A DNA stretch of 64,000 bases from contig NC_088314.1 in assembly GCF_910592395.1 (NCBI RefSeq), positions 8,310,001 through 8,374,000 on the forward strand. The letters are read 5' to 3'. The stretch comes from Lineus longissimus (lineage: Eukaryota > Nemertea > Pilidiophora > Heteronemertea > Lineidae). The position numbers and the translations under genes were made by a program. Below the pieces are notes generated by a model. That model ran no database searches. It saw nothing but the letters and a program-made list of their open reading frames with translations, and was not told the origin of the DNA. Positions 12,180-26,730 of the stretch are shown here, one piece after another; positions within the stretch are counted from its first letter, which is position 1, and every line of letters starts with the position of its first letter.

Positions 12180-12600
12180 GTCTAAACTCCCATGGTTGGG
12201 CAATAAAGATCCATTCTGCCGTAGTAGCCGAAAGCACAATCCAACCTCCTGCATGCGATAGGCCAAAAGCACAACCCAACTACCTGTGGTAGGCCAGTGC
12301 ACAATCCAACCTTCTGTGGTAGGCCGAAGTACAATCCAACCTCTGTGGTAGGCCAAAGCTCAACCCAACCTCCTGCATGCGGTAGGCCAGAGCACAACCC
12401 AACTACCTGTGGTAGGCCAATGCACAATCCAACCTTCTGTGGTAGGCCGAAGTACAATCCAACCTCTGTGGTAGGCCAAAGCTCAACCCAACCTCCTGCA
12501 TGCGGTAGGCCAAAGCACAACCCAACTACCTGTGGTCAAAGCACAATCCAGCTTCATGTGGTAGGCCAAACACAATCCAGCCTCCTGTGGTAGGTCATTT
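12180..12600 (+). repeat. Minisatellite with 123 bp higher-order unit built of about 30 bp subunits
   Basis: The core motif is CTGTGGTAGGCC followed by a variable AAAGCACAATCCAAC-like part. Subunits of about 30, 30, 29 and 34 bases make a 123 bp block that repeats (TACCTGTGGT at 12281, 12404 and 12527). One subunit type carries CCTGCATGCGGTAGGCC. Flanking copies on both sides are single and more diverged. Long frames on both strands here are products of the repeat. Confidence 0.92.
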
Positions 12601-15600
12601 TGTGTTTTGTAAACCTACTCCATTTGATATCACAATGCCAATAAGCATAAACCACTCCTGTCAATATCTCTCAAGTATCATGTCTGACTTCTTTGATATC
12701 ATGATCTTTTCTAATACTGAGGCTTTTGTGAACTCTCTCATCTCTTTGTAATTCCTCTGTGGCTTTGTTATTGCAAAACCTCAGTATTCTCCTTTAGCAT
12801 ATCCCTTTTGATTTCCTTGTTTCCCTTGTTGTATTGAGCTTTTCCATTGAAGTTTGTGTTTTTAGACTGGAATGAAATCTGAGAGGCTCTTTGCGCTAAA
12901 AATGATTTCATTCTCAATTTCTTTTGTGTTGATATTTGTATAATTTCGAATAGAATTTAGGTGCATTAGGCTTGTCCATAGGCTGTTCATTTGTGCTCTT
13001 TCCAAGTACTGTGTTTGCTTTTGACCTTGTGAATCGGGCCACACACGAAAGGAACCGTTGTTTGGCTTATTTGCCGTTCCCAGGAACACACTATTGAAAC
13101 AATGCAGTCCAGAAGTGAACACTCTATGGATACGCAGCCTTACAGACATATGACTGGTTACAGATTCAGCAGATCTGTGTCTTTCTATCGTTCTTCAAGA
13201 GAAGTGTTGCTTTTAAAAAGGATTTTAGCTTGAGATATTTATGAAGCCAACAATAGCCAAACATTCTCTGTCACATCATTGAAGGCACAGCTGTCTCAAA
13301 ACCAAAGTCACCCTACTTGACAACATGCTCCTTACAAATATTTTGCAATACATCTGATAACAAGAATGTAAAATTCAACCTTGACGAAGCCAAAGAAAGC
13401 TGAGCAAACTCTGTCGCATTTTCTCAACATAATGTGCTTCGAGGGACCTTGGGAGTATGGAATTTATTCATCGAGGCGTCCTGATACCCACCTCAAGAAG
13501 CCAAAGAAAGCATTGTTGGCTCAGCAGGTCCATTGCCCTGAAGGGTAAGAATACCACGGCCAGTCTTTGTCACATGCCAGGTGAATCTAAAATAGTTTTT
13601 CTGTGTCCAGTCACTTGCCATTGGCTATAAGGCGCATGCTCTCATCTGATGAGTTAGTATTAAGATGGCTCTATCTTGGTTCCTTCAAGGACATAGTTCT
13701 TCTACTTTGGAGAAAAGGTGATAGGGAATTGCTCCACTTTTCTTGGCTTCATCAAAGCTGACTTTAACAGCTTTTTCTCTGGTTTAGTCATTTTGTGTGT
13801 GTTACCATTGTCAGTGATGAGAAGTTGACTACAGTGTCAGGCTCAAACCAGCGCTGGAGGCATTATTGTTGGACGGCGCACTTTGCCTATTCTGAGCAAA
13901 ATACATTTATACAAAAATATGCATTCGCTACTTCCTTAATGGCTTTTATTTCCATTCATGCTTTCTGCAAAGTAAAAATTACCAACCACTGAGATAATGG
14001 AACCGTTTGGAAAAAAACTAAATTCTGCACCGATTGGCAACTTTCTTCAACAACTTGGCAAAATTTACAATAAAACCCTACATCGTTGGTACATACTTTT
14101 GTTCCCATTGATGACTCCGAGCAGTTGTGTGGCTGGGAAAAAGTGCAAAACCAGCAAGCTGATACCTTGGCAGTTGTCTACTGGGTCTAATTGCTTGTAG
14201 CTAGATGGTATACTGGTAATCGCAAAATTTTCGGGCAAGTTCATTTTTGCTGTTTGCAAAGATTCCTTTTAAAGAATTCTAAATTTAAACTTTAGTTTTT
14301 GCGGATTACAACATTTCTGTTAGTTATTCCAATCAACAAATATTTATTTGCGATTTTCATTTTCGTCAATTGGGGTTTGCAAAAGCCGCAAAAATTAAAC
14401 GCCCACAAAAATGCGGTGGTTTAGCGTACAGAGTAACATCTCCGTTTGCCTACTGTGAAGAATATTACCGTGATGGGAAAATGTTTCCGCACCTTCAGAA
14501 CAAATTAGTTTATCTTTCTTCGCCCTTGTGAATTGGTTGTTTTCACTGGGCGATTTAGAGTTGTTGGTGAGGAAGTCTGTTGAAGATCAGATTAGCACTC
14601 GCTTGGTGTAAATTGTTCTGAAGGTTGTTGGCATTTTGACTAAGAACGTTAGCTGTCTTATGTTATTAGAAATAGATATTTTGAGTTGATGATGACTGAG
14701 CACATAGTGCATTGAGCTTTTTGTGTAGTTATTGATGGCAGGTTCCCTTGCCTTGTGTCTGAGTGAAGCACGTTGAAAGAGACTTTGGCAAAATTACTCT
14801 TGTAAATTTAACTTGGTGGCCCAGCAGATCTAAAGGTCATTGGTGAAGTCATCCTGAACCTCATGGTCTTATAGGCACACTCCCTTTGAACGTAACTGGG
14901 GTAGATGCAAAAACCTTGAAAGATGTCGTAAAGTTGGCTTAGCACACTTGTTGAAACGAGTGACTGCTGTCACACCTGGTGCCAAAATAACTTACGAAAG
15001 CATGTTGAGAAGCATTTTTAGGTACTTTAAAAGTTTCAGATGAAATATAACACTTGTTCCACTGCTGCATTTTCTGTGCAAAATTACTAAAAATCGGTGT
15101 GCCAGATGCTTGTGAAATGGACTATAGCCATTAGCCATGTCATGTTTGTTGCTGACCTACCAATCCCAGCTGATTTTTCTTTGTAAGAAATTGCTTGCAG
15201 CATCAGTTGCTTTTACCTTTCTTGGGATCCATAAAGTATCGAACCTACCATCAGCTATCAGCAGACTATCAACCACCCATCAGCAAATCGGTAACTACCT
15301 GTAAACAGTTTCTTGTAGAACACATTTAAAGTGATCTCTACTGGATCATTAGCTTGCTAGCTTGCCAGACTACCTGGGAGGCTGGATAGAGGCTTGTATC
15401 ATTGTTATCCTTGGCTAGCCTAGCTTGTCTGTGGGCTAGCCAGGTGGGTCGACTTCCTATTTGCTGAAACAGCTTTACTGCCTGCCGCAAGATGTTTTTT
15501 CCTTCTGAGTGGTTTTTGATACGGTGATTGTAACCTTGTCTGGTTCTAATGTTACTTGAAGAAAGATCAGCAGGAAACTATAGCTAGGTATTCATTGATC

Positions 15601-16360
15601 AACAATGAATGGAAAATATAAAGTAGTTCCTCCCTGTAGGCGTTTGCTGAAGTAATGAAGAAGTGGAATCCCTATAGATGATGCAGTGAGCCACATACCT
15701 TTTCAGGGCCTGTGCTAACTTTGTATCAACAACGCCAGCAGCTGATGACATTATTGGCATCACCCAACGTCATGCAGATGAGCTAACAGAGCCAGTGAAT
15801 GACATCACAACTTAAGCCCAACTGTGGTGCGATTTCTTTGTATTCAATTCGCATCTGGTGTTCTGGTCAACACGTCTGTGGCTACGTCTCTGAGGAGTCC
15901 TGTTTATTGGTTCATAAAAATGCAAATGGCCGCTTAACGCGGCATCAATTATTGACCACAGATACGTGGCTTGAAAAACCTCGATCATTGTGGATTTTCC
16001 ACTTCAAAGTCTATCCTTCCCCTGTGGATTGATAAAAGGCAATCTAATCGTTCTAGCTGGTTATTAATTTTGTCCGCAATTGCTCGGTTTTTACACCGAG
16101 TGGCTTGGATATTGTTGCTATGGGAAAGATGGCATGCGATGTTGACAATGTGGTTAGGTGGAAATGTGACCGCAAAATAAAAGAAAGCAACATGGTGTAT
16201 TTGCTGTGTTGCAGGCTAAAGACGACAGATGCAGGTTTCTTTTTGCTAGGAGACAACAGTTCTAAAGATAGCACCAAGGTTGTACGAAAAAGGAAAAGCG
16301 CAGTTCTTGCCTGGATGTCTTGTCCAATCATAAAACGTCTTGCCTTGGGGTGGAAAGTTC
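12601..16360. other. Unassigned sequence
   Basis: Only the inverted repeat at 14491-14625 and some GCTAGC-rich phrases near 15350-15450 stand out. I see no gene. Confidence 0.5.
14491..14625 (+). repeat. Inverted repeat, 13 bp arms, nested smaller stem
   Basis: ACCTTCAGAACAA (14491-14503) is inverted at TTGTTCTGAAGGT (14613-14625). TCGCCC (14520-14525) and GGGCGA (14548-14553) form a nested stem. This could be a small MITE-like remnant. No target-site duplication was recognised. Confidence 0.5.
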
Positions 16361-16505
16361 TTCCCAAAACAGGGCACCTTTCGTCCAAAACATGGCAACT
16401 TCTTTTCAAAACAAATGGCAAGGTATTGCCAAAACATGGTAACCTGTTGCCAAAACATGTCAAACTACATGTACTTCCAAAATGTGGCAACCTTTGCCAT
16501 AATAT
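16361..16505 (+). repeat. Minisatellite, about 21 bp period, 6 diverged copies
   Basis: TTGCCAAAACATGGCAACCT-like units have their CAAAAC/CAAAAT anchor at 16365, 16386, 16407, 16430, 16451 and 16478. The near-21 period keeps frames open on both strands, which explains the 138- and 145-residue frames here. Confidence 0.85.
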
Positions 16506-18510
16506 GACTTCTTCTTGCTAAGGGATTGTAACGATATCCAATAACTGACTCATCTGCAGAAATCGCATTGAAATTCCTCTGATTACGAGCTTGTAAAAAT
16601 CGATAAAAATCCAAATGTAATTGGGTAAATGGTGGCATGTTAGAACTTCTGAGCACTCATGAGCAGCATAGCGGATCCGCGGTGAATCTGCCATCAAAGT
16701 GGAATCGGAATCGTGCCGTCGTCAAAAACAAGGCTGGCTAATCACAGTCGTGTAACCCATCAACAGCAATCAGAAGAGTTTCATGTAGATTTTGATGAAT
16801 CAGCAAAATTGGTATAATCAGACTTGGATAAGATTTTCCTGACTTGGGTAACTTTGTGGGATTTAGTGGTTATGGTAGGGGAGCATTGTTTGTACGTGTC
16901 ATGCTCCATTCAGTTTTAGTAGTTGTATGTCGGGAGAGGTACGCCTTCTCCCCCAGTTACATGGGAGGTTCTGCTGAACCCTGCCTGACCAACATCTTAG
17001 TTTTGAAGTTGTGAATGAACAGCCCTTGGTCAGCACAGTAGTTGTACAGAGTTTAACTTTAAATTGGAAGTCATTAGTTCAGAATTCCATTGTCATCTTT
17101 TAGGTGATTATTTCTCTATCCACTCACCCCAGGAACAATTTTTTGCCAACTTTGCCATTTGGAACGTGCTACTTTCTGCCGAAGTAACCAGATTTACTTA
17201 AATCGCACTAACAAGACTAATTCGCTAATAAAATCTGAATTATTCTGCCAGTGTGCTGTGTCGGCATGCAACATCGAGCTCGACATGGAACAAGTCCACA
17301 TTAGTCACCTAATGCTGGAGCATTTAGCGCAATTTTTCCGCAATCTGTTTAGAGAGATTTGTGAGTGAATCATTGAGATTTAACCATCATTTGATGAGAC
17401 TTTAGGAGACTGTCAATGACTTATGATAACAATTCACCGCTCTGGCTTTGAAAAGCTACAAAACTCTTGTTCGCGTTTGGTAATGTCGTGGTCAGGTTTC
17501 AGACATTTGTTGCCAGTTTTTGATGCCATTCTGATATGATCATTGATGACTCATTGTCAATTTAAACGAGGATATCGGACTTATAATCGCTTGGATCAGT
17601 AGTAAACCATTTATGTCACAAAGCCGCTCGATACCAGAACCCTCGGCCTCGGATTTGTTGTTGATCTTGTGTCAGCTGAATCAGATGGTGGTGGAATTTT
17701 GTTCAACACAAAGATTTTGTTGATAGTCACAGCTATCTCATTGTCAATGACTAACAGAATTTTTGGCCAGAGAGATACTTGATGGTTTGATTGTTTTGCA
17801 ATTGCGATTTTGAATGAGTCAACTAATACTGTCAACCAAAAACACAAAAACTAGCCCATTTCTTGTTTCGACGACAGCCCAGCTACAAGATGTATATTTT
17901 AGTACAGTGCTCATTAGACATGATTCCCTGTGGCACATGTGATCCTATTTCTTTCCAAGTAGTGATCTGTAGCTATTGTCGCATCATGATCGGCTCAGAT
18001 CTCGATCCGCTAATGAGGGATGTGGAGGACCGGTCCTGGCGCAGATCGATATTATGGTAAACAAGTAGCTTGTTTGTTGAATCGTCAAGGACGTCGTCCT
18101 TTCAAAATGGCAATGGATCATGCTCTTTTCGAGATCTGTATCAAGTAGCGCTTTATTCGTAAAGAAATATGCTAGATGTAAGCTTACTAGGAGGGAATGG
18201 TGATGTCGTCCTGGGCAGCCTGTGGTGCAACATGGCAAATTGAGACTTGGAGAATTCCAAGGATTGAAATCAAATTCCGAAAGACACACTTTTGTTTCAG
18301 ATAACATCATTCAATTAGTTTGTAATTTGATAATTTACTTCTAAAGCACACTCGTTAAGCCACATTTCTTGGTTTGTAACCAAAAGTACTCCTAACCTTT
18401 GAGTGCAAATGCCAAGTAAAACCATACCTTGCCAGTAGCAGTTGGGAAAAATCTTACGATTCAACTCATTGATGCAAAGTGAGCATTGATTATACCCTTT
18501 AGTCAGAACA

Positions 18511-18800
18511 TCTTTCCAATTGATCTGATTAAGCCATCACAACTACATTGGCTAATTAATGCTGTTGGTCAATCACTTTACCTTTTGAATGAAACCTTCT
18601 CCAGTTGTGAATAAAAAAATATTGAACTTATTGGCTCTGACTCAAAAACGACTGATTCAAATTGAACATATTTTAAGTACCATTGGATCAATAACTCTTT
18701 CCAATCAATCTGAGGAAGCTATCACTCTGGATGAACTCATCACGTATTGATTTGCTAATATAAGTTGTTGGTCAGCCCATTGATAATTTGCTGCTAATAT
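18511..18800 (+). repeat. Diverged direct doublet, period about 185 bp
   Basis: TCTTTCCAATTGATCTGATT and TCTTTCCAATCAATCTGAGG (18511 and 18696) are followed in both copies by aagc-atcac, gctaat and TGTTGGTCA. Confidence 0.6.
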
Positions 18801-19059
18801 TGACCCGCTGACTGCTGCCACGTTGTGAATGGAGCACAGACTTCCACCTGGATGAAGGAAGCCTTCTGGCTTCTTGGAGAAAGATACCTTCCACCTGGCA
18901 GGTTTGGTTTCAACAAAAGAATGCTGGAATCTGGTATACATTTTGCTTCAGTGATGGATGTCTGAGGCTTGTAAACTTATGACGGAACAGAGTATAGTTC
19001 TTGCTATCCTAGCCTACCTTTAGTGCGTGCTTTGATACATCTTGCTACTTCTGTCGTGG

Positions 19060-19250
19060 GAGACAAAAACAGCATGTTGATCTAGCCTGTGGGTCTGATG
19101 CAGCTCTTGTGCCAATGTTGCTACTTAAACACTTTTCCTTCTTCTGATTTTCTGCTATCATGTGCACGATTTTGTCAAGAACTAGGATATTGACAGCTGG
19201 AGAAAAAGCATGTTGATGTAGCCTTAGCTCTGGCTCTGCTATAACACACC
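19060..19250 (+). repeat. Short direct doublet, period 136 bp
   Basis: AGCATGTTGATCTAGCCT (19071) recurs as AGCATGTTGATGTAGCCT (19207), each preceded by GGAGA-AAAA and followed by a tctg phrase. Confidence 0.55.
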
Positions 19251-22200
19251 CTAAATTGCTATCAACCGGATGATTTTGGGTCTTCTGTTGCTCTTCGTTG
19301 CTTTCCAATCAGACTGGTAAAGCAACTTGGCGGCTTTTTCCACAGTACAGCATCTTTATTCTTTTCATCTTGGGAACTCGCATACCTGTGGATCAGCACA
19401 TTGATTTGCTTTCTTCCTCCTCCTTTTGCTGTTGTCACAATAACTTACTTACTTACTTAATTTCCTAGCTCAGTGCATGACAAATTTGGCTGTAGCTTTC
19501 ATAGCAGGCCTCCATCCCCAACAGTTGAGTAGTGCTACACTGTACAGTGCTATACCATTGATCAGGTTCCCACTCTCTATAAGCTTAAAAATAAATAATG
19601 TCCGTATCATCCAGGCACCAAAAGCAAGTTATTCAGTCCTCAGTCACGTCTTGATCGAAGTCCTCAGTCTCTCACACCTCCTGTAGCTCCATACCAAGGT
19701 CCCTACCATGTTTTTTCGCCATCCAACTTCTCACCATTGCTATTTGCTGAACTTGACGCCTTCGCTATCGCCATCGTAAGAAGCTATTGACAGCTGATAA
19801 TCACCTCAAGATCAGCGCCTGATATAACAGATTACTTATAGGGAATCGATAGCCAAGTTTGTCGTGGTAAGATCGCTAGCTCCATCGGGGACAAACGTTG
19901 GCCGAGGTTCCTTTGTGACTATGCAATCGCATTGAGGCAACCCTTGGCCCATCTTTGTCCAATGCGGATTACTGTCCGAGGCACTAATGGCACTTTTGAT
20001 GATGTTTATTAATATTCTTTACAAGTCTTGTATTAATCCTCTGAAGATTGAGAACAGTCAATAATGAGATTGCATCGATGGTTAGAGCTATGAATAGCCA
20101 CCTCAGCCTCTTGAGTCGCGGTCCTCTTTGGGTCAGCTGACTTTGTGATCCCTTACTTTAAAAGGCTAATGAGAATTTATCCATTAATTGGACTGTTGAT
20201 TGGACACTGAACTGTCTGTTACGTATCCCCGATTGCCCAACATTGGCCAGTTTGCAAAATTCCTTTTCCCATGGAGACAGGTCACAAGAAAGTGTCCAAT
20301 CCCTGGAAGGGGTGAGCTATAAATGGAAAGCTGAGGAATTATGCTTGAAGTGAAATATTTCAGTATGATATCTGCTCCAAACTTTAAAAATGCTAGAGCA
20401 AGTTTCAGTGATGTCATCCAGCTTTCGAGAACAATCTCTAAACATCCCTCAAGATTTGCTTTCCACTCAGATTGTCAAGAACACAAAGGAAGGCCAACCC
20501 ACCAATAATATCCACAATTTGCCTTGTAACTTCCTGACATCATGACAAAACATTGCAGAATAGAACACCGAGAAAGGTTTACAGAAAAGTCAACATTTTT
20601 CATGGTTTCACTTCAAAAGATAATTAGTCTCGTTGGGGATGTTGCTCCACTCCTAGTTGATAGGAATCATTGTGCATTCTGAGCACAATTGGTCACAATT
20701 ATATTGAGTTATTTGACACGTTTGAATTGAAAGGGAGCCCGAGAAAGCCCTTAGGAACGAGCCCCGCACGAACATGACCAAGATTGTTGTGCATTTCTTT
20801 GAAGGCCAGCGACCATGTAACTTCGTCTTTTCCTGTTACATGTTCCAGAGAAAAGTGGCCATGATTAAGAAGTTTCTTTGAGAGATCACGCAGCTTTCTG
20901 AGGTCAGATTATCGCTAATCTTAGCAACTTTCTCATTTCTTTGATGGCGATTGCGATATTTTTCCTCATCTTTTTCGCCACCTATTCCTTTGTGGTGGTG
21001 TGTTCCCTTTCCCAGACACTTGTCTGGCTTCGAGTGGTTGGTCAGTTTCTTATCACCAAAAAATGATTGGAAAGGAAGTTTGGCCTCTCGATTGTCTGTT
21101 TCATAGTCAGAGTGATTCACTTTAGTGAGAATATTCTTTCTCGCTCAGAGAGTCAGAAGCTTTTCAATTTCTAAGGGGTTTGTGTTCCACTTTACGATTC
21201 AGTTCTGATATCTTCAGGTTTTGATACCTCCTTACTTGCGTTTGCTTTTCATTAAGGAGTGAATCACTCTCTGATCCTGCATTAGTATCTTAAAAAAGGG
21301 ATCTGACTTAGAAATATATGTTTCCTTATTCTACTTAAGAGTTTTCTGAATCAAATCTGGTGTGTCATGCTAGCTTAGGACCCTTTACAGTTCTTTCCAA
21401 AGGTTCTCCATCTTCAGAATCTGTCTTGTATTACAAATCAACTTTCTAATAAACATCCTGATAAAAGGCTTGGCTTGTGAATCAACCTAGATACATCAAT
21501 ACGAACCAGATATATCATAATGTAGTTTGTCATAATATGAATAAGATTCACCTGAGGAGCTTTCTTCAGAAGCTGCGCAAAAAATGATTTACTTAGTGTA
21601 ATAATCTGATTTTGTCAAAGTCACTGACGACCCATGGTTCTAATATCATTGGTTCGCCCGCTCTCCAACTTCATCATGTAGAATTGCTCAACCTTTATCA
21701 TACAGGTCGATAAAATGAAACCTTGTATTAACTGAGGTGATTTCAATTCTGCACTTATGCTAAGAGAGAAGTGCCTGGTCATGGCAAAATGCTTGGCACC
21801 CTATTGGGAGCTGAGAAGTTCCCTGCCGGTAGTGATAAAAACTCCTGTTTAATTGATGGTCATAGTTACAGACGTTGCATAACAATGTCCTCTTTGAGGA
21901 TGCCAGAGAGCATTTAACCTAATCAAAGACAATCCCTGATCAAACAATGGCAATTTGGCCGAGTCTCGAAAGTCCAGGGGATTAGTCAACGGCCTGTTTG
22001 TGCTATCAAGGATGACACGCTAGGGAGCGATTAGAAGGAACGGAGGAGTCTCTTGACCGTTTACAGACACCGTTGTTGACGATGCGATTTTCATTAAACA
22101 AGGCCGAGAAATGATGTACATGGTCCATGTGCATTGTACTGAGTGTCCGTTCAGGCTAGGTTGAGATAGATTACAAGTTCAATTTCATGTTTACCTGAGC

Positions 22201-25200
22201 AAAAATGTTGTACATTGTCTTCTTTTCAAGTAGAGGGTTTTCAGTCTCATTAGGTTGGATTGACATTTCCTCAGAGGGAGGTCAGTTGATCAAGAATTCT
22301 ATCTGGCGTGTTTTTTATCGCGTTTCTTCTCCGTCCAAGATGTTAATTTCTGTCGTGGTGTGATTGCACCTTGTGAGAACTTGCAGACGTGCCGCAGATT
22401 GCCGTCTGTGTGTCCTGAGGGTAATTATTACGGAATATTCCTTTTCATATCTGCGATGCTGCTCGTCTGACTTTTGGGAGTAATTAAAAACGTTCTTCGT
22501 GGTTTGGCATAAAGCTTGGTTAGATGCCATTGTCATTTTGAAGCTGTGGCGATCCCCTGCGGTCAGTCATCTGGCCAGTCTCTTCAGTCTGAGAGCAACT
22601 TTGAGAGATTGTCCTTTTGATTGGTGCTGATGTCGGGGTCAACCCGTGTATGAGTCAGGTATTTCTAAAAGAATTGTGATTATTTCTTTCTTAAGAAAAT
22701 GACTTGATTTTGGAATTTCTTATGCACTTTGCTTTGTGTTCCTCCAACAATACGCCAGATGGCCCTGAAAAAATATGGGCATTCTTCAATTCTGTCTGGT
22801 CTTAATGAATTAGGCAGAGGTGTAATTGGCGGTATAACATATCTAGAAGCAGATGATTGCCTGTACTGAATTGATGTGAAAAAATTTCCCAGCTGGTAGG
22901 CCTAGAATGTCTTTATTTGGTACTAACATGACTAAGGAGCTCATCGCTGCTTACAATGCTCACAATATCAAACTGGATAGCTTTATTAGTCCATAAGACA
23001 TGTATCTGGTTTCTTACAATCATAATGCACCGATCAGCATGCGTGCCCTGTATTCCAAGATCAATTATTATCCGAATGACCTGCCGACAGGAGAATCGTA
23101 TTGTTCTTTAATTGACTTGCGCTCCATCCAGGGGGTTGATGGGAGTTGCATTGAGTCAGCACAGATTTCACCGTGGAGACCTAACAGTTATGACCGATGA
23201 CAGCTATGACCGATAACAGCAGATAAGGTACTTGCTTGGAATACTTCAACGTTTGATCTCAATTTATGTAAAAGAAATTAGAGAGAGGAGCGTTCTAATG
23301 TAGACATTGTGACATCAATAAAAGCATTCAAATCTGAGTGTACTGGCCTAATGAAAATGTCAGATTCATAAATGCCATTGTCTCTACTAAATTCATTCAA
23401 AATGTCAAGATACTATAGGGACTGGTAGCGATGCAATTGTCTCAGCCTTTCAGATACTTTATGTCAGAAATATTGTATAGTATATCAAAGTGTTTTGATC
23501 AGAAAATACACTGTAGAAGTAATGAGAAAGAAAGAAGCCATTCGAAGAATCATAAATGTCATTGTACCTGAAAAGTCCATAAATATGTCATAATTGACGT
23601 GTAGGATTTACCAATATCGAAATGTTTTGAGTCCTCATCTAAGTCGAGTGTTAGTCTCAGTGACATAATATATCTTGACAGCTTGAGTTGTGTCATTTGA
23701 TATTGAGCATAGTCTCATGTGCATTTGGTATGGAGAGGCTTATGAATGTATATGTAATTGTATTTAGTTGGGTGAAATGGATATTTGGATTAACCCGAGT
23801 TTTCTATATGGTAGGGCTAGTACTTTTCGAAATAGAAATTTGTAAAATGTATGTGATTTTGTTGCCAACACTTGGTGGGATAGACTCTAGTATTGGAATC
23901 ATGTCAACTTGAAATAAGTACATATCCATTTTGTACAGGAAATTAATACCAATACATGCAACATTTTGTCTGCTTTGATTGAAACAGAGTGATGAGTGTT
24001 TGGATGACTTGAGGTAAATCGTATAAGATGGGTAGCTGCTAATATCTCTTAGTACATCGGATGACTATCATATGTGGATTAATGATGTATCAGATAGGAG
24101 GCAAGTGGAGTGATGGAGATGCTGTATCTAAATTCTTAATAACTAGTATGATGATATATGTCTGGGAAGGCATTGGGTTGTCGCAATGTAGCATTGATGG
24201 GAATGGATACTTTCAGTTATGATATGACTTATGACAGTGTCTTGGAATGCAAGTGCGGACGTAGACATTTTCCCCAAAAGGTTGACGATTAACCATTAGT
24301 TAGGAAGCTCCAGCTAGTACAGTACTTTCTACTGATGGTATGGTATATAATACTGACGTCACTTCAACTTTATTCTGGCATTTTAGGTTTCCTCAAAATA
24401 AACAATGAGCAAATGGCAACCTTTGATGTTGTCGACTGCCTGTTCTGAGGAAGTTTGAGAGGGCCAGTGGCTTTGAAATGAGCTGTTGGTTAGCTTTGCA
24501 GCTTCTGGAAGCCTTTGAACTACTCCATGTAGCGTGCAGCAATGTTTTCGGTAAACCTTGTGTCAGATGTAGCCTTGTTATTATAAAGCACATTCATAAC
24601 AGTTTTCAAATGAAAAGGAATAAGCATCACTAAAATATCACCTCTGGCATGTGCTGAGGAAAGGGCTGATCTCAAATCTCCTCTTTACTAAGTAATAGAC
24701 TCCTCTTCATAAAGCGATAAACCTCTTACATTCATTAGGCAGCAGTGTTCTGTTTAGCCTTTTCAACTTTCTTTTCAACTAATCTTTTTAATTGAATATC
24801 TCCATATCATGCCCATTGTCTTGTCTGGCGACCATCGATTTTTAAAGTAAACAATTTCACGCTTTAGTTGATGGGCAGATTACATCCCGAAATTACGCCT
24901 CTATGGGAAAATGACGATCTGTCTCTAGCTTGACATGTTTTACCAAACAAAGCATTTCAAAATGACATGATTGTGTTTTGTAATCATTTTTGTCATAATA
25001 AAGGGTCTCGCCAAAAGGTATGAAATTCTGAGTGATTTAAACTGACGATGCATGATAAGGGCCAAATGCACTTGTCAGTTCCCTGCATCCTTGACTGAGA
25101 ATCTTAAAGGTGAGGAATCTCTTGCCTCTTGTGGAAGAGCAGAAACAAATCGGATTGTCAACATTGCCTTAGGAGGTTGCATGATAAAAGGGTCTCTCAC

Positions 25201-26730
25201 CAGCCTAGGGGATTTCCCATCGCAAACACTGAGGTAATCTAAAGAACGAATCGCCAGATGTATCCACTTGATCGGAAAAGTCGCGCCATGTAGCAATTGT
25301 TTTAGTTTCTCCATTAGAGTCATTTAGATCATTGTCTCGCGATGGTGTGATTAAGTTGATCGTGCGGAAGACAGGATGAGGATCGTCCATCTCAACTCTT
25401 TTGTTTTCACCACGGCGGTGTTCACCCTTCGGTGATTTCACATTTCTAGATCCACTTCTCCTTCGATCTTTTCAGCTTGTTTTAAAAGCATGTTATGTCG
25501 ATCATTAACACTTGAGGTGTCGCCAGAGTATTTCACAGTGGTATTGACGCAACCTTGGTTATGGTGCAGAAGTTCACTTGTCATTGTGCAGGATGATTTG
25601 AGTCTTGGAATTCTGTTTTCTCGAGAATGTCAGGTTCTTTAGTCCTTTCTGTGGTAATGCCTCTGAAGAAAACGGCAATCAAATGTCATAGGAGTGAAGA
25701 ACCATTTGTTGATGACTGGCACGCAATGTTGCACATCAGATCTAATGGGTTTGTAATGGTGCGATTATCATGAAATGGTACACGAAAAAGGAGGGATGGA
25801 ACATTTACCCCAATCATGCTAATTGGCCGTGATGTGACATTTCCGATTAGACAGAAACGACAGTTTCCTTCCCTGTATAGTATTCCTTTGAAAGTAGGTC
25901 AGTTGATCACTGCCATGACTGCTGGAAGCTGTCGTGGTTGGAACCTGCTCTGTCACTTACCAGGGTGTCATGTGTTGGTACTTTCTCTACATGGTTGGTA
26001 CCTACTCTGTCACTTACCGAGATATTCTGAGATGAGGCATAACAAATTGTCTGGTCTGCCCCTAGAATTCAATCAACTTGCAAGATCTACAATGTTTACA
26101 ATTACTCGTGTCATAGAGTGTCTTCTGGTGAACTAATCCCCACTCATCCCAGAGTGTAAGCATCCGCTAACCTAAAAACAACAATGCTGATTGAATGACA
26201 CATCCTTGTAATCTAGCCAAGGCATGGCCCAAAACAATAACTGCGCCCAAGAGAATACAACAAAATTAGATCAGGCCCCCTGTGGCGAAAAGTTTTTTGT
26301 TCGGAACTTGCTAATCCGTCCCAAGGCAAGGACAAATTTCTGTAACTATTTCCAGAGTTTGCTATCTGCAAAAAAGTCACCTTTTCTTTGTACGATTTTC
26401 TTCATGCTGGGTTTCCTATTTCCTGATCACTGGTGGTGGCTAATAGGGGTCATGCTCGTCCTCAGGCATGCTGCAGCCTTGGAGAGGGTGATTGATATGG
26501 AGATTGCTTTGCAGGAAAACAATTTTGGAAACCAGACAAGTTGTGTGAAAATGGTAGAATTTTTCTGATGCCTTTGGGCATGGCCAATAAAACAATGTCT
26601 TTGAACTAAGGGTTAGAACTGGCTACCTAAAGACACAAGGACACACTTGGCACCATTATTTGAGAACTTTAGATATCCTCAAGAGGCTATCAGTGAGTAT
26701 ATTACTCCCCTTCTCGAATATTACACCTGT

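Larger units (their letters stand above)
16506..26730. other. Long unassigned stretch
   Basis: It contains the doublets at 18.5 and 19.1 kb and a short ACTT microsatellite near 19443. Otherwise it holds only short frames with no family features on either strand. It may be intron or intergenic. Confidence 0.5.

Noticed and set aside
12182-12593. Overlapping frames of about 98-126 codons on both strands
   Set aside because: They are produced by the 123 bp minisatellite, whose period is a multiple of three.
16053-16521. Opposed frames of 138 and 145 codons
   Set aside because: A large part of each is the 21 bp minisatellite, and the remainder shows no known domain.
26224-26568. 114-codon + frame with a hydrophobic stretch
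   Set aside because: It has one plausible membrane-like segment, but there is no family match and no splice support.
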